DNA from: Geomonas limicola
GTDB lineage: Bacteria > Desulfobacterota > Desulfuromonadia > Geobacterales > Geobacteraceae
Assembly (NCBI RefSeq): GCF_014193675.1
Contig: NZ_BLXZ01000013.1
Span: forward strand, 1 to 46,553
Reading direction: 5' to 3'
Length of the DNA: 46,553 nt
The position numbers and the translations under genes were made by a program. Below are positions 24,065 to 31,659 of this stretch, piece after piece (the first letter of the stretch is position 1; every line of letters begins with the position of its first letter). The notes below the pieces were generated by a model. The model saw only the letters and a list, made by a program, of their open reading frames with translations, did no database searches and was not told the origin of the DNA.

Positions 24065-24625
24065 TCAGGACAATACCACCTGGCAAGGGTTCAGCTGTAC
24101 CAAGGGCCACTTCTTCCCGCTCAAGGTCAGTGCCGGGGGATGCGGCGCGTTTTTCAAAAGTAGTTCCACGCCCAGGGATTGCAGTTCGAGGGCGATCAGT
24201 AGGGTCAATTCCCCCAGGACTCCCGCGACCTTCGAGGAGAGTTCCAGTCCGGTCCCCAGTTCGGCCGGCTGCACCCCGAAGAGCACCAGTCGCTTGGGCA
24301 AGAGGTCGATGAGCCGCGCCGCGGCCAGCAGATCCGAGATGCCCAGCTGGTGCGGGGAGATCTTCCGACGGAAGACAGCAGGGACCTGGTCCCCTTCGAA
24401 ACGGATCACGGTACCCGGAGCCTTGCCGCTTTGCACGGCATCGACGATGATCAGCGCGTCGCGGCAGCCCAGCTGGTTCAAGAGCTCGAGCCCCGCAGTA
24501 CCGCCATCCAGAAGTTCCACCGCGGGAGGGATCCTGAAGCGCTTCTCCAGCTCCTCGATGGCCCGCCCCCCTACCCCTTCGTCCTGCATCAACAGGTTGC
24601 CCACGCCCAGTACCAGGATGTTCAT
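24065..24625 (-). CDS. hybD: [NiFe]-hydrogenase maturation protease
   Basis: 186 residues; ATG at 24625 preceded by GGAGG. Family motif at the N-terminus ILVLGVGNLLMQDEGVG (E16 a nickel ligand), then GGTAGLELLNQL with the second acidic ligand nearby and the C-terminal His region around PHQLGISDLL. These proteases clip the C-terminal peptide of the large subunit after nickel insertion. It is directly downstream of the large-subunit gene, last in the operon. Called hybP in Geobacter literature as I recall. Confidence 0.9.
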   Translation of the reverse strand: MNILVLGVGNLLMQDEGVGGRAIEELEKRFRIPPAVELLDGGTAGLELLNQLGCRDALIIVDAVQSGKAPGTVIRFEGDQVPAVFRRKISPHQLGISDLLAAARLIDLLPKRLVLFGVQPAELGTGLELSSKVAGVLGELTLLIALELQSLGVELLLKNAPHPPALTLSGKKWPLVQLNPCQVVLS

Positions 24626-24708
24626 GGTGTTACCTCCTGCAGGAACCACCGGGGCCGTCCGCCTGATCTGGGGGATCAGGCGGTCGGTCCGGTGCCTGCC
24701 AGCACACG

Positions 24709-26409
24709 TTACGTTGCGCGCACCTCGACAATCTCCTGGTGCTCGGTGTCGGTCAGGTGAATGGCACAGGCCAGGCACGGATCGAACGAGTGCACCGTGC
24801 GCAGCACCTCGAGCGGCCGCTGCGGGTCGGCGATCGGCGTTCCCAAAAGGGACGCCTCGTAGGGGCCCGGGAGGTCCTGACCGTTTCTCGGGCCGGAGTT
24901 CCAGGTACTGGGAACCACCGCCTGGTAGTTCTTCACCTTGGCATCCTTGATCACCACCCAGTGCGAGAGCACGCCGCGCGGCGCCTCGTGGTACCCCACC
25001 CCCTTCACCTCGCCCTTGGGGAACTCGGGGCGTATGAAGGTCTTGGCATCACCGGAGCCGATGTTCTCGATGAGGTTCTTCCACTGGTTCTGCAGGACCT
25101 CGTAGAGGACCGCGGCGCGCACGGCACGGGCGGCGTGGCGGCCGATGGTGGAATGCAGCGCCTCCAACGGGATTTTCTGTCCAAGCTGCTTACCCACGGT
25201 CTCGAGGGCAAGATTGGTGTACCTCCGGGTCGGCTCGTGTCCCGCCGCGTACATGACCAGCACGTTGGCCAAGGGACCCACCTGCGCCGGCTGCCCGTAG
25301 AAGGTGGGCGCCTTCACCCAGGAGTACTTGCCGTTGTCCTGGAAGTCGGTGTAGTGCGGCTTGGTTTCCTCGTCCCAGGGATGGCGGGTCCACTCCCCCT
25401 GGTACCAGGAGTGCTTGACGCTCTCCTGGACCCCTTTCTGGAAGTACTCGTCCTGCAGGGTGCGGATCGGGTGGAACTTGGCGAAGTCGCCGCCGGGGAG
25501 GTAGCCGCCGGGGAGCAGGCAGGCGATCCCCTTGCCGTCCTCGGGGAGGTCCGGCACGGCCAGGTAGTTTTTCACACCGGCGCCGATGGCGGTCCAGTCG
25601 GCATAGGCCGCGCCGATGGCACAGACGTCCTTGAAGTAGACCTCGTTGACGAACTTGCCCAGGTCGTCGATGAGGGTTTTCACGTAGTAGAGGCGCTCCA
25701 TGGTAAGGGTGGCCGGGCTGTCGGTGTTGATGGCGTTGGCCACCCCACCCACGGCGAGGTTCTGGATGTGCGGCGTCTTGCCGCCCAGGATGGAGACGAT
25801 CATGTTTGCCTTTCTCTGGACCTCGAGCGCCTGCAGGTAGTGGGTGGTGGCCATGAGGTTCACCTCGGGTGAGAGCCGCATGGCGGGGTGCCCCCAGTAG
25901 CCGTTGGTGAAGATCCCCATCTGGCCGGTGTCCGCAAAGGCTTTCAGGCGCTGCTGGGCGTCCGAAAAGACCTGGGTGCTGTGCATGGGCCAGCTAGAGA
26001 GGTTCTGGGCCAGGGTCGCCGTCTTTTTTGGGTCGGCCTTGAGCGCTGACGGGACGTCCACCCAATCGAGCGCGGAGAGGTGGTAGAAGTGCACCAGGTG
26101 GTCCTGGATAGCGTGGGCCGCCACCATGAGGTTCCTGATGTACTGGGCGTTCAGGGGGATCTCCATGCCGAGCGCGTTCTCCACCGAGCGCACCGAGGCG
26201 ATGGCGTGCACCGTGGTGCAGACCCCGCAGATGCGCTGGGTGTAGAGCCAGACCTCGCGCGGGTCCTTCCCCTGCACGATGGATTCGATGCCGCGCCACA
26301 TCTGTCCCGACGACCAGGCGTTGGTGACCTTGCCGCCGTTTATCTCGCAATCTATCCGAAGATGCCCCTCGATCCTGGTGACCGGGTCGATCGTTATTCT
26401 CGTTGACAT
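24709..26409 (-). CDS. hybC: [NiFe]-hydrogenase large subunit
   Basis: 566 residues; ATG preceded by AAGGAGG. Nickel ligands are seen in both motifs: RICGVC (C61, C64) and DPCLACAIH (C545, C548). The 15 residues after H551 are the extension removed by the maturation protease. No signal peptide, as expected: it is co-exported with the Tat-bearing small subunit. Group 1 membrane-bound uptake type by its Hyb-like neighbours (hybO-hybA-hybB). Called hybL in Geobacter. A 158-base gap separates it from hybB. Confidence 0.95.
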   Translation of the reverse strand: MSTRITIDPVTRIEGHLRIDCEINGGKVTNAWSSGQMWRGIESIVQGKDPREVWLYTQRICGVCTTVHAIASVRSVENALGMEIPLNAQYIRNLMVAAHAIQDHLVHFYHLSALDWVDVPSALKADPKKTATLAQNLSSWPMHSTQVFSDAQQRLKAFADTGQMGIFTNGYWGHPAMRLSPEVNLMATTHYLQALEVQRKANMIVSILGGKTPHIQNLAVGGVANAINTDSPATLTMERLYYVKTLIDDLGKFVNEVYFKDVCAIGAAYADWTAIGAGVKNYLAVPDLPEDGKGIACLLPGGYLPGGDFAKFHPIRTLQDEYFQKGVQESVKHSWYQGEWTRHPWDEETKPHYTDFQDNGKYSWVKAPTFYGQPAQVGPLANVLVMYAAGHEPTRRYTNLALETVGKQLGQKIPLEALHSTIGRHAARAVRAAVLYEVLQNQWKNLIENIGSGDAKTFIRPEFPKGEVKGVGYHEAPRGVLSHWVVIKDAKVKNYQAVVPSTWNSGPRNGQDLPGPYEASLLGTPIADPQRPLEVLRTVHSFDPCLACAIHLTDTEHQEIVEVRAT

Positions 26410-26512
26410 ACAAAAGCCCTCCTTTTTACTCGAAATCAGTTCTCTGTTCTAAGTTCTACGTATGCCTCTTGGGCTGCCCTTTAACGTCCCAGGTCCTGAC
26501 TCTCAGATTTTC

Positions 26513-26567
26513 CCTGGCCCCCAGTCCCTAGTCCCTAGCCCCTGCCTTCATCCCCCAGCCCCTGCCG
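26513..26567. repeat. C-rich low-complexity repeat between hybB and hybC
   Basis: Imperfect tandem copies of a CAGTCCCTAG / CAGCCCCTG-like unit of about 8-10 bases, just after the hybB stop. The rest of the 158-base gap (26410-26512) shows no gene. Confidence 0.6.
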
Positions 26568-27767
26568 TTAATGCGGCTCGGGGAAGAGGTTCAGGTACTT
26601 CGCACAGAGCTTGAAGCCCAGGACGGCGAAGGCGATCATCCCCAGGGTCAGGATCCATTCCATGGCAGAAGGGAAGTAGTCACCCCCGAACGCGGTGTTG
26701 TAGCGGGCCACCCCGAAGATGCAGACGTTGAGCCTGTTGAACAGCACGCCGAAGATGACCAGGATGTCCACCGCAAAAAGCTTGTTCCGGTTGCGGCGCA
26801 CGCTGGGAAGTGCCAGGAGTAACAGCGGAAGCACGACCCCCACGGTCATCTCCAGAAGCCACATCCCACCCTCCAGGCTTCCGTCGAAGGGGGCCATGAG
26901 ACCCGGCCCCTGCACCAGTTCGAAGAGCTTGAAGACCAGGTAAAAACTGCCGACGATCATGATGCCCCGGGCCAACCCCTTGATCACGTCAAAGGGGACC
27001 GAGTGTTTGAAGACCTTGCCGGTGAGGATGGTCTCGAAGCTCACCATGGAGAACCCCATCATCAGCGCAGACGCCAGGAACTGGTAGGGGAGGTGTTTGT
27101 TGTACCAAAGCGGCGAGAGTTTCCCCGGAACGATCAGGTAGTTCGCCCCCAGGGAGGACTGGTGCAAGAGCGAGAGCGCCACCCCGAACATCACCGCCCC
27201 CACCATGATCCGGTGCACCCCGTCCAGGGCGCGCTGCCAGCCGAGCTTTTCCAGGACCATCGGGCTCGACTCGGTGGCGAGCGTACTCAGGTAGAGCACC
27301 AGGTGCAAGGCGACGATGAACATGATCGAGTTGATCTGCCACATCACCAGGGGGTGCCAGATGACCAGGGAACGTCCCACGTCGAGGGTGATGGAGATGG
27401 CCGCCAGGAGGTACCCGAAGAAGGCGTTCAGGATGGAGGCGCGGGCGATGCACTTGTACTTCTGCCAGTTGAGGATGTAGACCGCGCCGGCGATCATGAA
27501 GGCCCCGGCCGCCATGGCGACCCCGCCCAGGACATCGAAGCCGATCCAGAGCCCCCAGGGCCACTGGTCGTTCAAATTACTGGCCGCGCCGATACCGAAC
27601 ACCAGCCGGTAACCGGCAACCACCGCGGCGAGGGCGATCAGGGAGATCATGACGCGGGTCAAGGGGGTATCGAGCTTGATGCCGAGGTGCCTGCTGACCG
27701 AGTCGTCCAGGAGCCGGTTCAACAGCGTCCCGGCGGTCTGTCCTGCGTAGCGTGTCATGTCGATCAT
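26568..27767 (-). CDS. hybB: hydrogenase membrane subunit, HybB (NrfD/PsrC family)
   Basis: 399 residues with about ten membrane helices (for example TRVMISLIALAAVVAGYRLV, WGLWIGFDVLGGVAMAAGAF, MFIVALHLVLYLSTLA, WLLEMTVGVVLPLLLLALP). No heme-binding His pairs are needed in this family; it passes electrons between the FeS subunit and the quinone pool and may move charge. Start overlaps the hybA stop by four bases (ATGA), showing translational coupling. Confidence 0.93.
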   Translation of the reverse strand: MIDMTRYAGQTAGTLLNRLLDDSVSRHLGIKLDTPLTRVMISLIALAAVVAGYRLVFGIGAASNLNDQWPWGLWIGFDVLGGVAMAAGAFMIAGAVYILNWQKYKCIARASILNAFFGYLLAAISITLDVGRSLVIWHPLVMWQINSIMFIVALHLVLYLSTLATESSPMVLEKLGWQRALDGVHRIMVGAVMFGVALSLLHQSSLGANYLIVPGKLSPLWYNKHLPYQFLASALMMGFSMVSFETILTGKVFKHSVPFDVIKGLARGIMIVGSFYLVFKLFELVQGPGLMAPFDGSLEGGMWLLEMTVGVVLPLLLLALPSVRRNRNKLFAVDILVIFGVLFNRLNVCIFGVARYNTAFGGDYFPSAMEWILTLGMIAFAVLGFKLCAKYLNLFPEPH

Positions 27768-28786
27768 GATTGCCCCTCCTTATCCTTCTTCCGGTGGGTG
27801 ATCTGGTAGGTGGCGGTGCCGGCGCTGAAGACCCAGAAGAAGACCCAGAGTACTTTGGAGATGTAGGCCCAGGTAAGGCGTGGCAGATCGTAGTTCGGGA
27901 TGTTGTTCTTGAACCCCAAAAGTTCGAAGGAAATGCCGGAGAGCATGATGTTCTGGGTCCCGCCGGCCTCCTTCAAGCCGTAGACCTGGGCGACGTAGTG
28001 CGCCGCGCCGCGCACGGTCCAGTCCTTGGAGCCGACCACCTGGATCGGGTAGCGGTACTCCTCCCCCGGACGCAGGGCGAGCCGCCTCTTGGCCTCCTCG
28101 CGCAACTCGACCACCTTCCCGAAGATGGTGGCCCCGGTCGGGCAGGCCTCGGCACAGGCCGCCATTTTCCCTTTTTCCTGGCGGTGCCTGCAGAGCTGGC
28201 ATTTTCTGACTTCAGGCCAGGCGGAGTTCCACTCGTAGCGCGGCACCCCGAAGGGGCAGGCAAGCTGGCAGTAGCGGCAGCCGATGCAGCGCTCGGCCAG
28301 GTAGTACACCGCGCCGTTTTCCGGGTCCTTGCGGAACGCCCCGGCCGGGCAGACCGAGACGCAGGCCGGCGAGATGCAGTGCAGGCACTGCTGCTTGAAA
28401 AACGCGTAACCGTTCACCGCGCGGTCTTTCACCTGGGCGTTGCCGTTTTTGTACAGCTTCACGATGTTGAGGGTGTCGCCGGAGAGCTCCCGCGGCGCAT
28501 CCCAGATCCCGTTGTTCGCCTCGAGGTTCCCTTTTTCGTAGGGGGGCGTACTCCTCCCCTTCTTGTAGAGCGCGCCTCCGGGGACGTTGTTTTCGGCCTT
28601 GCACTTGGACATGCAGGCCTTGCAGCCGACGCAGAGAGTCGCGTCGTAGAGGATACCGGTCGCCTGCGGGGGGAGCTCCGTCGAGAGTTGAGCCTGGGCG
28701 AGGGGAGCCAGCGGGGTGCCCGAAGCGACCAGGGCCCCTCCGGTGCCGGCGACGATCTTCACGAACTTGCGTCTTGATATCGCCAT
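27764..28786 (-). CDS. hybA: hydrogenase ferredoxin-like subunit, HybA
   Basis: 340 residues. Tat signal SRRKFVKIVAG at the N-terminus. Four [4Fe-4S] cysteine groups: CVGCKACMSKC, the CLHCISPACVSVCP block, CIGCRYCQLACPFG, and CQLCRHRQEKGKMAAC. One membrane anchor near the C-terminus (WVFFWVFSAGTATYQI). It carries electrons between the small subunit and HybB on the periplasmic side. Starts two bases after the small-subunit stop region (28789), so tightly coupled. Confidence 0.94.
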   Translation of the reverse strand: MAISRRKFVKIVAGTGGALVASGTPLAPLAQAQLSTELPPQATGILYDATLCVGCKACMSKCKAENNVPGGALYKKGRSTPPYEKGNLEANNGIWDAPRELSGDTLNIVKLYKNGNAQVKDRAVNGYAFFKQQCLHCISPACVSVCPAGAFRKDPENGAVYYLAERCIGCRYCQLACPFGVPRYEWNSAWPEVRKCQLCRHRQEKGKMAACAEACPTGATIFGKVVELREEAKRRLALRPGEEYRYPIQVVGSKDWTVRGAAHYVAQVYGLKEAGGTQNIMLSGISFELLGFKNNIPNYDLPRLTWAYISKVLWVFFWVFSAGTATYQITHRKKDKEGQS

Positions 28787-28788
28787 GA

Positions 28789-29937
28789 CTACACCTCCTT
28801 GCCGTCGCCCCGCCCCTTCTCGTCACCCTCGTCGTCAGCATCGCTGCGTTTGAGGGCGGCCAGGGCGGCGGTGCCACCCACGCCGATCGCCATTCCGGCA
28901 GTACCGGCGGCAAGCACCTTGATGCCCGGAGAGATCCCGGACTTGTCGGGGAAGGCCTCCGAGAAGAAGACCGGCGGGGAGAGTTCCTTGATGTTGGCAA
29001 GGGTGAAGAGCGGCGTCTTGAAACCGACCTTTTCCTCGGTGCAACCAAAGCAGGGATGTCCTATCCCCACCGGCCAGGTGCCGGCACCGGTCTCACCGAA
29101 CAGTACGGTCGGGCAGTTTGCGTAGGTTTCGGGCCCTTTGCAGCCGAGCTTGTAGAGGCAGGCACCCCGCCGGTGCAGGTCGTCGCCGAACTGCTGGGCG
29201 AAACGGCCGGCATCGAAGTGCGGCCGGCGCTCGCAGTTTTCGTGGATGATCCGGCTGTAGGCGAACTTGGGACGCCCCTTCTCGTCCAACTCGGGGAGCT
29301 TTTTGAAGGTGATGTAGTAGAGGACGGTGGATAAGAGGTTGTAGGGGTTGGGCGGGCACCCCGGGATGGTGACCACCTTCTGCTTCGGGAGCAGATCGAC
29401 GATACCGACGGCATCGGTGGGGTTACTTCCGGCGGCGGCCACACCGCCCCAGGAGGCACAAGACCCCATCGCGATGACGGCCCCGGCGTGGGGTGCTGTT
29501 TCCTTGAGGATCTCAAGGGCCGTCTTACCGGCGATCTTGCAGTAGATCCCGTTGTCCTTGGTCGGGACGGCCCCGTCCACCACCAGGACGAAACGCCCCT
29601 TATTGGCCTTGATGGAATCGGCCTTGGCCTCTTCCACCTGGTGACCCGCAGCGGCGCTGAGCGTCTCCGAATAGTCGAGCGAGATCAGGTCGAGCAGCAG
29701 GTGTTCGAGGGTCGGGTGGCTGGAGCGAAGCAGCGACTCGACGCAGCCGGTGCACTCCTGGAAGGAGAGCCAGATCACCGGCGGACGTTTGGCGGTCACC
29801 ACCGCTTCGGCGATGCGGGCGCCGGCGGAAAGCGGCAACCCCATCCCCGCGGCGAGTACGGTACAGAACTTGATAAAATCCCTGCGGGAGATCCCTCCCA
29901 ATTGGCGACGTACTGTTGCAAACGCATCTGTCTCCAT
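28789..29937 (-). CDS. hybO: [NiFe]-hydrogenase small subunit
   Basis: 382 residues. Tat motif SRRDFIKF followed by a hydrophobic stretch. FeS ligands: proximal cluster ECTGC and MGSCASWGG, GCPPNP, medial/distal group HENCERR, LGCKGPETYANC and HPCFGCTE. The C-terminal hydrophobic segment (VLAAGTAGMAIGVGGTAALAA) is the membrane anchor of membrane-bound enzymes, followed by an acidic tail. First gene of the operon; leader of uncertain length. Called hybS in Geobacter. Confidence 0.94.
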   Translation of the reverse strand: METDAFATVRRQLGGISRRDFIKFCTVLAAGMGLPLSAGARIAEAVVTAKRPPVIWLSFQECTGCVESLLRSSHPTLEHLLLDLISLDYSETLSAAAGHQVEEAKADSIKANKGRFVLVVDGAVPTKDNGIYCKIAGKTALEILKETAPHAGAVIAMGSCASWGGVAAAGSNPTDAVGIVDLLPKQKVVTIPGCPPNPYNLLSTVLYYITFKKLPELDEKGRPKFAYSRIIHENCERRPHFDAGRFAQQFGDDLHRRGACLYKLGCKGPETYANCPTVLFGETGAGTWPVGIGHPCFGCTEEKVGFKTPLFTLANIKELSPPVFFSEAFPDKSGISPGIKVLAAGTAGMAIGVGGTAALAALKRSDADDEGDEKGRGDGKEV

Positions 29938-30303
29938 AAATCCCTCCGATCAAAACAGTGATGATCTCTACCATCCTGGCCCAATGCGAAGCTACCTTGC
30001 TGGAATCGATGCGAATTCACCTCCTTGCGCTGCTCAAGGTCTGCCGTTGACGATGCGGACGCACTCCTGCAGCCGGAGCGCGTTCCGCCAGGGTGGTATT
30101 ACAGCGGACGCCGAAGAGAGTTCCGGCACGTTCCGCGTTGGGTTTTCAAGATACTGGAGAAGTCTATAGGTAGTGGCGGTGGCAGGCAGATTCTGGGGAC
30201 CGAGGAGCGCTGTCTGGCGCCAGCATTCTGAAATGAAACAGGTAGTGGCTGCAGTAAAACGAAAGCGATCGTGATGAACGAAGCCATAGGCTCACACTAA
30301 TTA

Positions 30304-30330
30304 ATTTTATCCCAATGTATACGATGTCAA
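30304..30330 (-). promoter_or_regulatory. promoter candidate for the hydrogenase operon
   Basis: Minus strand TTGACA (30330-30325) and TAAAAT (30309-30304) with a short 15-bp spacer in an AT-rich patch. It would give a ~360-nt leader before hybO. Confidence 0.35.
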
Positions 30331-30528
30331 GAGATGTAAGAAGTTTTTTTTCATTTTTTTTGCTCCCCTCAGGCAGGAAACCGTCACCAGGCTTTTAAGC
30401 AGTAACGACAGGAGGTTAGCGCGATACCAGTTGGGAGCCCCCGACCGGTGCATCACCAGCTTCATGAGAATGGCGGACGCCGAACCCGGTTGTTTCCCTC
30501 CTGTAGGGTATGAACGGACATCAAACAT
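30307..30528 (-). CDS. doubtful small ORF, 73 codons
   Basis: Minus-strand frame with ATG at 30528 and internal ATG codons, one preceded at some distance by ACAGGAGGG. The middle part (AILMKLVMHRSGAPNWYRAN) has high third-position GC like the real genes nearby; the last 20 codons are AT-rich and run into the hydrogenase promoter candidate. No family recognised. May be a gene remnant or chance. Confidence 0.2.
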   Translation of the reverse strand: MFDVRSYPTGGKQPGSASAILMKLVMHRSGAPNWYRANLLSLLLKSLVTVSCLRGAKKMKKNFLHLLTSYTLG

Positions 30529-30579
30529 CCTGGTTCTATCTAGAACAACGACCGGGAGTGGAGCTGCAACGGGGGGAAT

Positions 30580-31629
30580 TTATAGAACGTCGTGCGCGTC
30601 CTGGTCGAGCCGATCCTCCTGGAAACGGTCCACCGCGGCCCGCAGCGCCCTCAGGTTGTCCGGGGGGGTGGCAAGGGGAAGGTCTGCCCCCGCGGTACCC
30701 AGGAGGAAGGGACCGGCCGGGACCGCGCGGTCGAGCTTGGCGAGGCTCAACTGGCAGACCTGGTCCGGGGTGAGGCTCGGCAGCAGGTGGCAGTCCAGGT
30801 TCCCCACCAGAGGGAGCTGGGAGCCCACAAGGTCGCGGGCCCGGGCCAGGTCGTCCCGGGCGCCCGGGCAGACGGCGACCAGCCCGGGGAGGCCGGCCAG
30901 GAGGTCGAGGTTGTGGTTCAGGGAGCCGCCGGTGCCGCTTAAAAAGGTGGGGGCCTTCAGTTCGTGGAACATGTCGAGCAGGTGGGGGAGGAACTGGGGG
31001 ACGAAGATGCTGCGCGGCGCCACCTCGGAGACCGCCATCCCTTCGCTGACCACGAGGTAGTCGGCACCCGCCTCGAGAAGTGCCCGGGCCCAGGCGAGGA
31101 AGCAGGGACCGGTGTGCGCCAAAAGCCGCCGGGCCTCCGCCTCGTCGAAGAGCAGGATCTCTATCCAGCGGTCCAGGCCGAAAAGCAGCGCCGGGAAGAT
31201 GCAGGGGCCGGGAACCGCAGCCACGATCGGAACCCGCTGCCGGTAGATATCGGCCAGACGGCGGGTAGCCTCCAGGAAGACCGGCAGCCTGCCGCTGCTG
31301 CACGGGTCCGGTAGCGGGTGACTGAGCGCCTCTTCGGGGCGCCGAAACGGGGGACGCCTGGTGTTGGGGACCTGCTCCTCGTGCCAGGCCACCTCGCCTC
31401 CGCAGGCCTCGGCGAAGGCGCTGAAATCGAAGGGGGCGAGCACCAGGTCGAAACCGAACTCCGCCTGCAGCGCCTGCTGCCCGGCGACGTAGGCCTCCGC
31501 GGAGCTGAACAGGGTTTTCAGCGCAACCCGGGTCAGCCGGGCACCGTAGGCCCCCAAAAGGGGGATGACCGGGACACGGTCCACGGGGTCCAGGTTGAGG
31601 GCGTTCTGCAGGCGCTGGTAGGGGTTCAT
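30580..31629 (-). CDS. uroporphyrinogen-decarboxylase-like protein (UroD/MtaA superfamily)
   Basis: 349 residues from ATG 31629 (GGAGA upstream); a GTG at 31656 is possible. UroD/MtaA TIM-barrel signature: NPYQRLQNALNLDPVDRVPV, AYVAGQQALQAEFGFDLVLA, ADYLVVSEGMAVSEVAPRSI, then LVGNLDCHLL where UroD has GN(V/L)DP. The zinc HxC motif of methylcobamide:CoM methyltransferases is not present; the equivalent loop reads LSGTGGSLNHN. The N-terminal Arg-rich catalytic motif of true UroD is also absent. So it is neither a proven heme enzyme nor a typical methyltransferase. It follows ppk by 30 bases and probably shares its transcript. Confidence 0.75.
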   Translation of the reverse strand: MNPYQRLQNALNLDPVDRVPVIPLLGAYGARLTRVALKTLFSSAEAYVAGQQALQAEFGFDLVLAPFDFSAFAEACGGEVAWHEEQVPNTRRPPFRRPEEALSHPLPDPCSSGRLPVFLEATRRLADIYRQRVPIVAAVPGPCIFPALLFGLDRWIEILLFDEAEARRLLAHTGPCFLAWARALLEAGADYLVVSEGMAVSEVAPRSIFVPQFLPHLLDMFHELKAPTFLSGTGGSLNHNLDLLAGLPGLVAVCPGARDDLARARDLVGSQLPLVGNLDCHLLPSLTPDQVCQLSLAKLDRAVPAGPFLLGTAGADLPLATPPDNLRALRAAVDRFQEDRLDQDAHDVL

Positions 31630-31659
31630 CCGGCTCTCCGGGACAGGCTTTACCACCTA

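Larger units (their letters stand above)
29938..30579. other. 642-base region upstream of the hydrogenase operon
   Basis: Holds a promoter candidate at 30304-30330, an AT-rich T-run block at 30338-30360, an isolated strong ribosome-binding-like AAGGAGGTGA on the minus strand near 30018-30027 and one small open frame (30307-30528). No RNA family recognised. Confidence 0.4.

Noticed and set aside
29990..30030. Gene starting at the isolated AAGGAGGTGA upstream of hybO
   Set aside because: The GTG overlaps the ribosome-binding-like sequence and the frame runs into hybO in another register without any recognisable protein pattern.
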